A stretch of DNA of 11,913 nucleotides, taken from NCBI GenBank assembly GCA_029865285.1, contig JAOUHE010000043.1, positions 1 through 11,913 on the forward strand. Direction: 5' to 3'. The stretch's first letter is position 1. The number at the start of each line of letters is the position of its first letter. The translations under genes were made by a program, and so were the position numbers. The notes beneath the pieces are model-generated. The model did not search any database. It saw nothing but the letters and a program-made list of their open reading frames with translations, and was not told the DNA's origin. Shown in pieces: positions 1 to 5,842 of the stretch. Source of the stretch: Chloroflexota bacterium. Lineage in GTDB: Bacteria; Chloroflexota; Limnocylindria; QHBO01.

Positions 1-95
1 ACTTCGCCGCCCTGCGCGACTTCCACGATGCGATCACCAGCGCCGGCACGCTGCCGATCGCCCTGGCCGAGCGGGCGGTGATGGCAACCGCGTGA
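1..95 (+). CDS. 3' end of a DUF885-family protein (partial)
   Basis: The frame is open from the window edge to TGA at 93-95 and gives about 30 C-terminal residues (starting FAALRDFHDAITSAGTLPIA). These align with the C-terminus of the next gene: FHDAITSAGTLPIALAERAV against FHDAVLGHGALPLAVLRESV. The truncated gene is therefore almost certainly a paralogue of its downstream neighbour, a DUF885 putative zinc metallopeptidase. The catalytic part lies outside the window. Its stop codon TGA overlaps a possible GTG start (92-94) of the next gene, so the two are probably co-transcribed and may be translationally coupled. The paralogy is read from this short tail alone. Confidence 0.8.
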   Translation, partial: FAALRDFHDAITSAGTLPIALAERAVMATA

Positions 96-115
96 CGACG
101 GGGGAGACGGGGGAG

Positions 116-1795
116 ATGGGGGAGATCGACCGCCTGGCGGACGAGTTCTGGGACGCCAGCCTGCAGGCCGATCCGGTCCAGGGCACCGCATACGGGGAGC
201 ACCGCTACGGTGACCGGCTGCCCGACATCACGGTCGAGGGCCGCGCCGCGCTCGGACGACGCTTCGCGGACATGAGAGCGCGGGCGCTCGCGGCGGCCGT
301 GCCCGACGACCACGAGGCGGCGCTCACCCGCCTCGCGCTGATCGAGGCGCTCGACGGAGAGCTGGCCACCCTCGCCGCCGATGCGGTGGCTCACACGGTC
401 GACGCCATGAGCGGCCCGCAGGCGATGTTCATGGACATCCCCTCGTACCAGCCCCTTCGTTCCGAGGAGGATGCCGCCGCCATGCTCGCCCGTTGGCGAG
501 CGATGGGCCCGTGGATGGGCGAGCTGGTGACGCAGTTGCGCCGCGGCCTCGATGAGGGGCGAGCTCCCGTGGCCGGGTCGGTGCGCCGCGTGATCTCCCA
601 GCTCGACGCCCTGCTCGCTCGTCCCGTCACGGACTGGCCGCTGCTCGAGCCGGCGGCCGCCGCGCCGGCCGGCCTTGGCGCCGACTGGGCCGCGGATCTC
701 GCCGCAGCCATCCGCGACGGCCTGCGGCCCGCCTTCGCCCGCTATCGGGAGTTCCTCGCCGGCGAGGCGCTGCCGGCCGCGCGCGACGAGGATCGGGTGG
801 GGATCTGCCACCTCCCCGGTGGCGCCGAGACCTATGCCCGCCTGGCACGTGCGCACACGACCCTCGACCGGTCGCCGGAGGAGCTGCACGATGTTGGACT
901 GGCGGAGATCGAGCGGATCGACGCCGAGATCACCGAGCTGGGCAGTCGCGTCCTGGGGACCGCTGATCTGGCGGCGACGTTGGCCGCACTGCGCGGGGAT
1001 CCATCGGTCCATTTCTCAACCGCCGACGAGGTCGCCACGGCTGCCGAACAGTCCCTGGCCCGCGCCGTGGCCGCGATTCCGGCCTGGTTCGGGCGCCTCC
1101 CGCAGGCGGCGTGCGAGGTGGTGCGCATGCTCCCCCACGAGGAAGAGCACTCGACGATCGCCTACTACCGCGATCCCCCGCGGGATGGGAGCCGTCCGGG
1201 GCGCTACTACATCAACACCTCGGCGCCCACCACCCGGCCCCGGTACGAAGCCGAGGCGCTGGCCTTCCACGAGGCGGTGCCGGGGCACCACCTGCAGGTG
1301 GCGATCGGGCAGGAGCTGGAGCACCTCCCTGCCTTCCGACGTCACGGCGAGACGACCGCCTTCGTCGAGGGCTGGGGCCTCTATTCCGAGCGGCTCTCCG
1401 ACGAGATGGGCCTCTACTCCGGCGACCTCGACCGGATCGGGATGCTCAGCTTCGACGCGTGGCGCGCCTCGCGGCTGGTGGTCGACACCGGGATGCACGC
1501 GTTCGGCTGGCCGCGTAGGCGGGCGATCGACTTCATGGCGGCACACACCGCCCTTGGACTCAACAACATCGCCAACGAGGTGGACCGAGACATCGGCTGG
1601 CCCGGACAGGCCCTCGCCTACAAGGTCGGTCAGCTGGAGATCCGAGCGCTGCGGACCGATGCCGAGGTCGCGGTCGGCGCTGCCTTCGACATCCGCCGCT
1701 TCCACGATGCGGTGCTCGGCCACGGGGCGTTGCCGCTCGCCGTGCTGCGGGAGTCGGTGCGGATGGACCTGGGGCTGGCGCTGGGGCTGGTGTAG
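116..1795 (+). CDS. DUF885-family putative zinc metallopeptidase
   Basis: A complete protein of about 559 residues, the usual size for DUF885 (PF05960-type) proteins. It carries the family signature HEAVPGHHLQ at about residues 385-394: H385 and E386 followed by the PGHH turn. FVEGWGLYSE follows with E418, the pattern expected for two His and one Glu zinc ligands. No signal peptide or membrane segment is seen, so it is probably cytoplasmic. Substrate is unknown; the family is usually annotated as a predicted peptidase. I prefer ATG 116 because GGGGAG at 101-106 lies 9 nt upstream. An in-frame GTG at 92 would add eight Gly/Glu/Thr-rich residues and overlap the preceding stop. The gene ends 20 bp before palindrome copy A and converges with the carH-like gene. 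Family assignment is firm; peptidase activity is inferred. Confidence 0.9.
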   Translation: MGEIDRLADEFWDASLQADPVQGTAYGEHRYGDRLPDITVEGRAALGRRFADMRARALAAAVPDDHEAALTRLALIEALDGELATLAADAVAHTVDAMSGPQAMFMDIPSYQPLRSEEDAAAMLARWRAMGPWMGELVTQLRRGLDEGRAPVAGSVRRVISQLDALLARPVTDWPLLEPAAAAPAGLGADWAADLAAAIRDGLRPAFARYREFLAGEALPAARDEDRVGICHLPGGAETYARLARAHTTLDRSPEELHDVGLAEIERIDAEITELGSRVLGTADLAATLAALRGDPSVHFSTADEVATAAEQSLARAVAAIPAWFGRLPQAACEVVRMLPHEEEHSTIAYYRDPPRDGSRPGRYYINTSAPTTRPRYEAEALAFHEAVPGHHLQVAIGQELEHLPAFRRHGETTAFVEGWGLYSERLSDEMGLYSGDLDRIGMLSFDAWRASRLVVDTGMHAFGWPRRRAIDFMAAHTALGLNNIANEVDRDIGWPGQALAYKVGQLEIRALRTDAEVAVGAAFDIRRFHDAVLGHGALPLAVLRESVRMDLGLALGLV

Positions 1796-1815
1796 CGACC
1801 TCCGCGCGCCCCGCT

Positions 1816-1955
1816 GTTCCACCCCATGGATCCAACGATCAACCATCGACCCGCTCCGGCCCAATTACGGCCAGGTAGGGGCCGTGAATCTCCCCCGATG
1901 GGAATCGGGATACCTACCTCGGCCGTGCGTGATCGTTGGATCCGCCCCGTGGAAC
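1816..1955 (+). repeat. 140-bp imperfect palindromic repeat, copy A
   Basis: The copy starts GTTCCACCCCATGGATCC and ends GGATCCGCCCCGTGGAAC. The arms pair over GTTCCAC and again over a perfect 14-bp block, GGATCCAACGATCA. A second stem inside pairs ACGGCC-a-GGTAGG with CCTACC-tc-GGCCGT, and a small TCCC/GGGA hairpin sits at the centre. It is the most diverged of three copies, all exactly 140 bp and in the same orientation. It fills the gap between two convergent genes, 20 bp after the DUF885 stop and 19 bp from the carH-like stop. There is no U-tract, so it is not a classical intrinsic terminator. It could be a MITE-like or REP/BIME-like element acting as a bidirectional 3'-end structure; function is not known. 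Confidence 0.9.
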
Positions 1956-1974
1956 ACGACCGAGCAGGGAGGGG

Positions 1975-2886
1975 TCAGGCCAGCCTGGCCCGCAGCAGAT
2001 CCACCGCCGCGAGGAGGTTCTCCGGGAGCCGCAGGACACCCGTGGCCGCGGCGAATGGGGCGGCGCTCCCGCCGAACGCGACCACGAGGCCCGGTTGTGA
2101 ACCGCGCAGCGCGTCTGCGACTCGGTCGGCAGCGTCGGCGTCGGCCGGGGAGATGACGCCGATCACCGCGGCCCGTGCCGCACTTGCCCGAACCGCCTCG
2201 ACCCAATCGGCCGTGGGCAGATCAACTCCCAGGTAGACGACCGGTAGCCCGGCACGGCGGGCGACCGCGGCAAAGGCAAGTGCGCCGAGCTCGTGTCGCG
2301 CCCCCGGCGGCAGCCCGACCAGGACCGGCCGATCCCCCGCGATCGGCCTGCCCGCAGCGTCGAATGCGCGGGCGAGGCGACGCAGCATGGCGTGTGACGC
2401 GGCGTGCTCAGCGGCGATATCCAGCTTCCCGGCCTGCCACGCGACACCCAGGGCAACCATCATCGGCATCAGGGACGTCTGCGCGACCTGCTCAAATGAA
2501 CCGCGCGCGAATGCTTCGTCCAGGACGGCCTCTACCCCGACCTGGTCCACCGCCTCGGCCGCTGCCACGAATCGCGCCACGAGTTCATCTGCAGCGGCCG
2601 CCGCAAGCGGACCCGGTGTCGGATCCTGAGCGGGCGGGTGCTCCTCGATGAGCCCCTGAACGGCTTCGTCGGTCATGCCCCGAATGGAGGCCGCCGCGGC
2701 GCTCGGCCCCCAGCCGTCGTCGATCAGCTGCCGCATCGCGAGCAGCCGCGAGATGGCCGTCTCGTCATAGAGGCGGTAGCCGGCAGCGGTGCGCTCCGGC
2801 TCCACGATCTGGTACCGGCGCTCCCATGCCCGCAGGAGTGGGACGCTGACGGCGGCACGGGCCGCTGCCTGTTTGATCGTGTACAT
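1975..2886 (-). CDS. carH: CarH/LitR-like B12-dependent photoreceptor repressor (MerR family)
   Basis: 303 residues. Residues 1-70 are a MerR winged helix with the hallmark LRAWERRYQIVEPERTAAGY. Residues about 95-185 form the helical cobalamin-binding cap with W150, nine residues, then E160-H161: the Wx9EH motif of CarH photoreceptors. The C-terminal Rossmann-like domain carries H198 in GARHELG, the position of the lower-axial cobalt ligand; the usual Asp of DxHxxG is Ala, a pattern I believe also occurs in CarH proteins. Characterised relatives bind adenosylcobalamin, form DNA-bound tetramers in the dark, and release DNA when light breaks the Co-C bond. The gene is divergent from the exported-protein/SDR/heliorhodopsin genes, so it is the likely repressor of that operon and of itself. 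ATG 2886 is preceded by TATCAT (2903-2908), giving a short leader. Family and motifs are seen; light control is inferred. Confidence 0.9.
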   Translation of the reverse strand: MYTIKQAAARAAVSVPLLRAWERRYQIVEPERTAAGYRLYDETAISRLLAMRQLIDDGWGPSAAAASIRGMTDEAVQGLIEEHPPAQDPTPGPLAAAAADELVARFVAAAEAVDQVGVEAVLDEAFARGSFEQVAQTSLMPMMVALGVAWQAGKLDIAAEHAASHAMLRRLARAFDAAGRPIAGDRPVLVGLPPGARHELGALAFAAVARRAGLPVVYLGVDLPTADWVEAVRASAARAAVIGVISPADADAADRVADALRGSQPGLVVAFGGSAAPFAAATGVLRLPENLLAAVDLLRARLA

Positions 2887-2902
2887 GGTCGGTGCACTCT
2901 AC

Positions 2903-2931
2903 ATGATAGACAAACACTTGACAAGGGTGAA
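2903..2931 (-). promoter_or_regulatory. Candidate promoter of the carH-like gene
   Basis: Read leftward, TTCACC (2931-2926) lies 17 nt before TATCAT (2908-2903), which differs from TATAAT at one position. Transcription would start near 2896, about 10 nt before the ATG at 2886. The -35 box lies back to back with the rightward -35 box, so one bound repressor could cover both. Predicted by eye from consensus only. Confidence 0.45.
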
Positions 2932-2946
2932 CAAAGTGGCTAGTGT
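2918..2946 (+). promoter_or_regulatory. Candidate promoter of the exported-protein/SDR/heliorhodopsin operon
   Basis: A perfect -35 box TTGACA (2918-2923) is followed by a 17-nt spacer and TAGTGT (2941-2946), a weak -10 box that keeps the TA and the final T. Transcription would begin near 2953. The area is visibly more AT-rich than its surroundings. The -35 box lies inside the middle one of a series of ACAA motifs, the place where CarH operators are known to sit. Confidence 0.6.
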
Positions 2947-3023
2947 CCGTAAACGGACGCTGTACAAACAGTGCACAACCACAACATTTCACAGCCACGG
3001 TGAACACATCAGAGGAGACGCCG

Positions 3024-3335
3024 ATGAAGCGCACCTTGACCCTGGCCCTTGCGGCCGCCGCCCTTGCAACCAGCATGCTGGCCGGATCCGTTGCCGCCAA
3101 GAGCAGCCCCGACACCGATTGCCTTCGCGCAGGCATCAAGACCCTCCAGGGAGCCGGCCTGCTGGACGACGCCGCCCGCGGTGGCGTGCCGATCTCGCTG
3201 GCACTGCTGCTGAGCGTCACCGTCCGTCCCGGCGCCGACATCAGTGGCATCTCGGACCCCATTCCGCTTCAGGTCGTCTTCGCCGACCACCGCGCTGGCG
3301 ACGACAGCCTGTTCATCTACCCGTGGTGCAACTAG
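3024..3335 (+). CDS. Small exported protein of unknown function
   Basis: 103 residues from ATG 3024, which has a strong ribosome binding site (AGAGGAGA at 3011-3018). A longer reading from 2943 would overlap the promoter and has no such site, so it is rejected. Residues 1-25 are a classical Sec signal peptide: MKR, then an Ala/Leu-rich core, then SVAA with cleavage predicted before K26. The mature part is about 78 residues with just two cysteines, C32 and C102, which could form one disulfide. No known domain was recognised. It is the first gene after the CarH-controlled promoter and lies 79 bp before the SRPBCC-SDR gene, separated from it by a strong stem-loop. It is probably secreted or located at the cell surface, and its expression is probably light-linked. 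Function is unknown. Confidence 0.8.
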   Translation: MKRTLTLALAAAALATSMLAGSVAAKSSPDTDCLRAGIKTLQGAGLLDDAARGGVPISLALLLSVTVRPGADISGISDPIPLQVVFADHRAGDDSLFIYPWCN

Positions 3336-3362
3336 CCACGGATTGGCAGATCGCGGACACTG

Positions 3363-3395
3363 GGCCCGGGCGTCGACCTTCCCGACGTTCGGGCC
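3363..3395 (+). terminator. Strong stem-loop inside the operon (attenuator or leaky terminator)
   Basis: A 13-bp stem joins GGCCCGGGCGTCG (3363-3375) and CGACGTTCGGGCC (3383-3395), with 11 Watson-Crick and two G-U pairs and a 7-nt loop. It is followed by TTCCCCC rather than a U-run, then the ribosome binding site AGGAG (3403-3407) of the next gene. It could be a leaky terminator, an mRNA-processing or stabilising hairpin that sets different levels for the exported protein and the downstream genes, or a structure that affects access to the AGGAG site. Confidence 0.55.
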
Positions 3396-3414
3396 TTCCC
3401 CCAGGAGCTACATC

Positions 3415-4845
3415 ATGGTCACCCACCGTCTGAACGCCAGCCTTTTGATCGACCGGCCCCTCGACGAGGTGTTCGCGTTCTTCTCGCGCCCCGAGAACCT
3501 GGGGCGGATCACGCCGCGCAGCATGGGGTTCGAACTCCGATCGACCGATACCGAGATGCGCGACCGGCTCGAAATCGAGTACCGCGTACGCCCCCTGCTT
3601 GGCATCGCGACCGGGTGGCGCAGCCTGATCACCGAGTACGACCCGCCGAACGGGTTCCGCGACACCCAGCTCAAAGGCCCGTATCGGTCCTGGGACCATC
3701 GCCACTCTTTCGTGGCCGAAGGAGACGCGACTCGGGTGATCGACGAGGTCGAGTATCGGCTGCCTCTCGGGCCCATGGGTGAGCTGGCGCACGGGCTGGT
3801 TGTTCGCCCGCAGCTCGAAGAGGTCTTCCGTCACCGCGCCCGCACGATCCGCTCCATCTTCAGCGAGGCCCAGCCGAACGAACGACCGCTCACCGTTGCC
3901 GTCGCCGGTGGGAGCGGCTTCGTGGGAGGCGGCATCGCCGCCGAACTGGATGCTCGCGGCCACCGCGTCATCGTCCTCTCCCGCCAGGGAGACGCTGCCC
4001 GCGGGCCGCTCCCGGACCGGGTGGAGGTCCGAGCGGCGGACGCCATGCGCGAGGAAGGTCTCACCGAGGCCCTCGCGGGCGCCGACGCCCTGGTCATCGC
4101 CCTTGCCTTCCGCAACTCACCGATGGAGGCGCCACGTCGCGGACAGACCTTCATGGAGGTGGATGCCGCGGGGACCGAACGGCTCGTCGCGGCCGCCCAA
4201 CAGGCGGGCGTGAAGCGACTCGTCTACCTCTCAGGTGCCGGCGCCGCGCCCGATGCGGAGCGCCACTGGTTCCGCGCCAAGTGGCGCGCGGAGGAGGCGA
4301 TTCGCGGCAGCGGCCTGGCCTGGACGATCATCCGGCCGACCTGGATCTTCGGGCCCCGTGATGTTTCGCTCAACCGGTTCATCGGCTTCGCGCGCCAGCT
4401 CCAGTTCGTCCCGATGACCAACTTCGGTGGACAGCGGCTGGCGCCGGTCTTCATCGACGATATCGCGCGGCTCGCTGCAGACAGCCTGGTTGATCCGGCC
4501 GCCGACGAGCAGGTCTTCGAGATCGGGGGTCCCGAGACGCTGAGCATGCGCCAGATCATCGCCAGCGCCCTGCGGGTGGCGGGCATTCGGCGCCTGATCG
4601 CGCCCGGTCCGTCGCTGCTGCTCAAGCTGGCCGCCGTGCCGCTCACCGTGCTGCCGTCGCCGCCCCTCACGCCCGACGCGATCGACTTCATCAATCAGCC
4701 CGCCACGGTGGACCTCGCTCCGCTGATGGAGCGCATGCCGCGCCGCCTGACGCCCCTCGAGGAGGGACTCGAGACGTACCTGGGACCGACCTCGGCGCAC
4801 GGAACACTTGTCTTCGACCCAGACCCCATAGGGAGCCACTCATGA
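3415..4845 (+). CDS. SRPBCC (START-like) domain fused to an atypical SDR NAD(P)-binding protein
   Basis: 476 residues. The start is ATG 3415, with AGGAG 7 nt upstream; upstream in-frame codons lie in the hairpin region. Residues about 5-150 are an SRPBCC/polyketide-cyclase-like ligand-binding domain (opening LNASLLIDRPLDEVFAFFSR). Residues about 160-470 are an extended/atypical SDR with the Rossmann motif GGSGFVG (165-171) and LVYLSGAGA, like the NDUFA9/YfcH-type NAD(P)-dependent epimerase-like proteins. At the usual YxxxK position the protein reads W285-F-R-A-K289, so the catalytic Tyr is replaced by Trp. Either it is a binding protein rather than an ordinary oxidoreductase, or another residue serves. 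Its stop overlaps the heliorhodopsin start (ATGA), so the two are translationally coupled. Such SDR-like genes are known in LitR/CarH-type light regulons. The substrate is unknown; a retinoid or other hydrophobic ligand is speculation from context. Confidence 0.88.
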   Translation: MVTHRLNASLLIDRPLDEVFAFFSRPENLGRITPRSMGFELRSTDTEMRDRLEIEYRVRPLLGIATGWRSLITEYDPPNGFRDTQLKGPYRSWDHRHSFVAEGDATRVIDEVEYRLPLGPMGELAHGLVVRPQLEEVFRHRARTIRSIFSEAQPNERPLTVAVAGGSGFVGGGIAAELDARGHRVIVLSRQGDAARGPLPDRVEVRAADAMREEGLTEALAGADALVIALAFRNSPMEAPRRGQTFMEVDAAGTERLVAAAQQAGVKRLVYLSGAGAAPDAERHWFRAKWRAEEAIRGSGLAWTIIRPTWIFGPRDVSLNRFIGFARQLQFVPMTNFGGQRLAPVFIDDIARLAADSLVDPAADEQVFEIGGPETLSMRQIIASALRVAGIRRLIAPGPSLLLKLAAVPLTVLPSPPLTPDAIDFINQPATVDLAPLMERMPRRLTPLEEGLETYLGPTSAHGTLVFDPDPIGSHS

Positions 4846-5663
4846 CCGTCGCTTCGATGACCACCAGCGCATCGGCGCCGCCGATCCCGGCAGACCGCGC
4901 GACCTCGCTCTTCCGCTGGAACGCCGCGCTCGCGCTGCTCCACGGCGTCCAGTTCCTGGCCATGCTCTTCCTGTCGCTGGCACAGGAACCGATGGCCAGC
5001 TGGTCGATCACGTCCAGCTACCTGACCTTCGACACCGCCACCCGTACCCTGCTGCCGGCCACCCGAACGCTGTTCGAGCTGCCCATCGGCGTCGCGGTGG
5101 CCTCGTTCTTCGCCATGAGCTCGATCGCGCACTTCGTGGTCGCCTTCCCCGCACGCGGCTGGTACGAGCGGCGGCTGGCCCGCAGGCAGAACCCCGCGCG
5201 CTGGATCGAGTACGCGTTCTCCTCGAGCGTGATGATCGTGGTGATCGCCATGCTCACCGGCATCCGCGAGGTCGGCACGCTGATTGCCATCGTCGGCGCC
5301 AACGCCGCCATGAACCTGTTCGGTTGGAGCATGGAGGCCGCCAACGAGGGGCGCGATCGGCCCCAGTGGCTGCACTACATCTTCGGCTGCATCGCCGGGA
5401 TCGTGCCCTGGCTGGTCATCACCGTCGCGCTGCTGACCGGGCTGACCGCGACCGATGCCGCGCCGATCCCCGGCTTCGTGATCGCGATCTACGTGAGCCT
5501 GTTCATCAGCTTCAACGTCTTCGCCTTCAACATGGTCTTCCAGTTCCGGCAGATCGGCCGATGGCGTGACTACCTCCACGGAGAGCGCGCGTACATGCTG
5601 CTCAGCCTGTTCGCCAAGACGTTGCTGGCCTGGCAGGTCTGGTCGGGGACGCTGCGGCCCTAG
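4842..5663 (+). CDS. heR: Heliorhodopsin
   Basis: 273 residues with seven membrane segments at about 24-49, 79-103, 118-143, 146-168, 178-201, 210-238 and 247-270. Family hallmarks are clear. TM3 has R120-W-I-E123, where E123 is the Schiff-base counterion position. TM6 has FNVFAFNMVFQF, followed by GRWRDYLHGERAY. TM7 has SLFAKTLLAWQVW, with K259 as the retinal lysine. H34 in TM1 and H97 in TM2 match the conserved histidine pair of heliorhodopsins. The family binds all-trans retinal, has its N-terminus in the cytoplasm, shows a slow photocycle and is usually regarded as a sensor or regulator rather than a pump. ATG 4842 overlaps the preceding stop and has GGGAG 6 nt upstream; M6 is a weaker alternative. 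No carotenoid or retinal synthesis gene is in view. Palindrome copy B begins 17 bp after the stop. Confidence 0.96.
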   Translation: MTVASMTTSASAPPIPADRATSLFRWNAALALLHGVQFLAMLFLSLAQEPMASWSITSSYLTFDTATRTLLPATRTLFELPIGVAVASFFAMSSIAHFVVAFPARGWYERRLARRQNPARWIEYAFSSSVMIVVIAMLTGIREVGTLIAIVGANAAMNLFGWSMEAANEGRDRPQWLHYIFGCIAGIVPWLVITVALLTGLTATDAAPIPGFVIAIYVSLFISFNVFAFNMVFQFRQIGRWRDYLHGERAYMLLSLFAKTLLAWQVWSGTLRP

Positions 5664-5680
5664 GCTCCGTGTGGGTGGCT

Positions 5681-5820
5681 GTTCCGCCCCACGGATCCAA
5701 CGAACAACCATCGGCCTCAAACCCGCTCCAATACGGCAGGTAGGGGTCGCGAATCTCCCCCGGTGGGAATCGCGATACCTAGCTCGCCCCTACTTGATCG
5801 TTGGATCCGCCCGGTGGAAC
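5681..5820 (+). repeat. 140-bp imperfect palindromic repeat, copy B
   Basis: Arms run from GTTCCGCCCCACGGATCC to GGATCCGCCCGGTGGAAC. By eye it differs from copy C at about 7 of 140 positions and is clearly more different from copy A. The inner hairpin pairs AGGTA..TCGCGA with TCGCGATACCT around a TCCC/GGGA core. It lies between two convergent genes: 17 bp after the heliorhodopsin stop and 22 bp from the stop of the sensor-like gene. Its similarity to copy C continues beyond the arms on both sides, roughly 5655-5876. It may act as a bidirectional 3'-end structure or be a non-autonomous mobile element; neither is shown. Confidence 0.92.
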
Positions 5821-5842
5821 CCGGGGCGACGGGGGCGACCGG

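Larger units (their letters stand above)
2880..2984. promoter_or_regulatory. Candidate CarH-type operator region with repeated ACA motifs
   Basis: ACAA occurs at 2910, 2921 and 2931 (spacings 11 and 10 bp), and the middle one overlaps the TTGACA box. Further copies start at 2964 and 2975 (11 bp apart), and one more at 2981. The pair TGTACA then GTGCAC occurs twice: 2880-2885 with 2892-2897, and 2961-2966 with 2971-2976. These pairs bracket both promoters. A near-perfect inverted repeat, GTGTCCGT-AA-ACGGACGC, lies at 2943-2960 around the predicted start of transcription. Known CarH proteins bind tandem direct repeats of about 11 bp over the -35 element. The match in spacing and place is suggestive, but the actual operator is not proven. 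Confidence 0.5.

Noticed and set aside
1016..1864. A 282-residue leftward open frame
   Set aside because: Antisense to the DUF885 gene, no domain or start signal, and it begins inside palindrome copy A.
1816..1955. Classical Rho-independent terminator in copy A (and likewise B and C)
   Set aside because: The hairpins are long but no U-tract follows on either strand, so simple intrinsic termination is not supported.
675..2156. A 493-residue open frame on the + strand
   Set aside because: It overlaps the DUF885 gene in another frame, is dominated by Arg, Ser, Pro and Thr, and runs through palindrome copy A. It is a shadow of GC-rich coding DNA.
2943..3023. Upstream extension of the small exported protein to the start at 2943
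   Set aside because: It would start inside the predicted -10 box, lacks a ribosome binding site, and would bury the clear signal peptide that begins at 3024.
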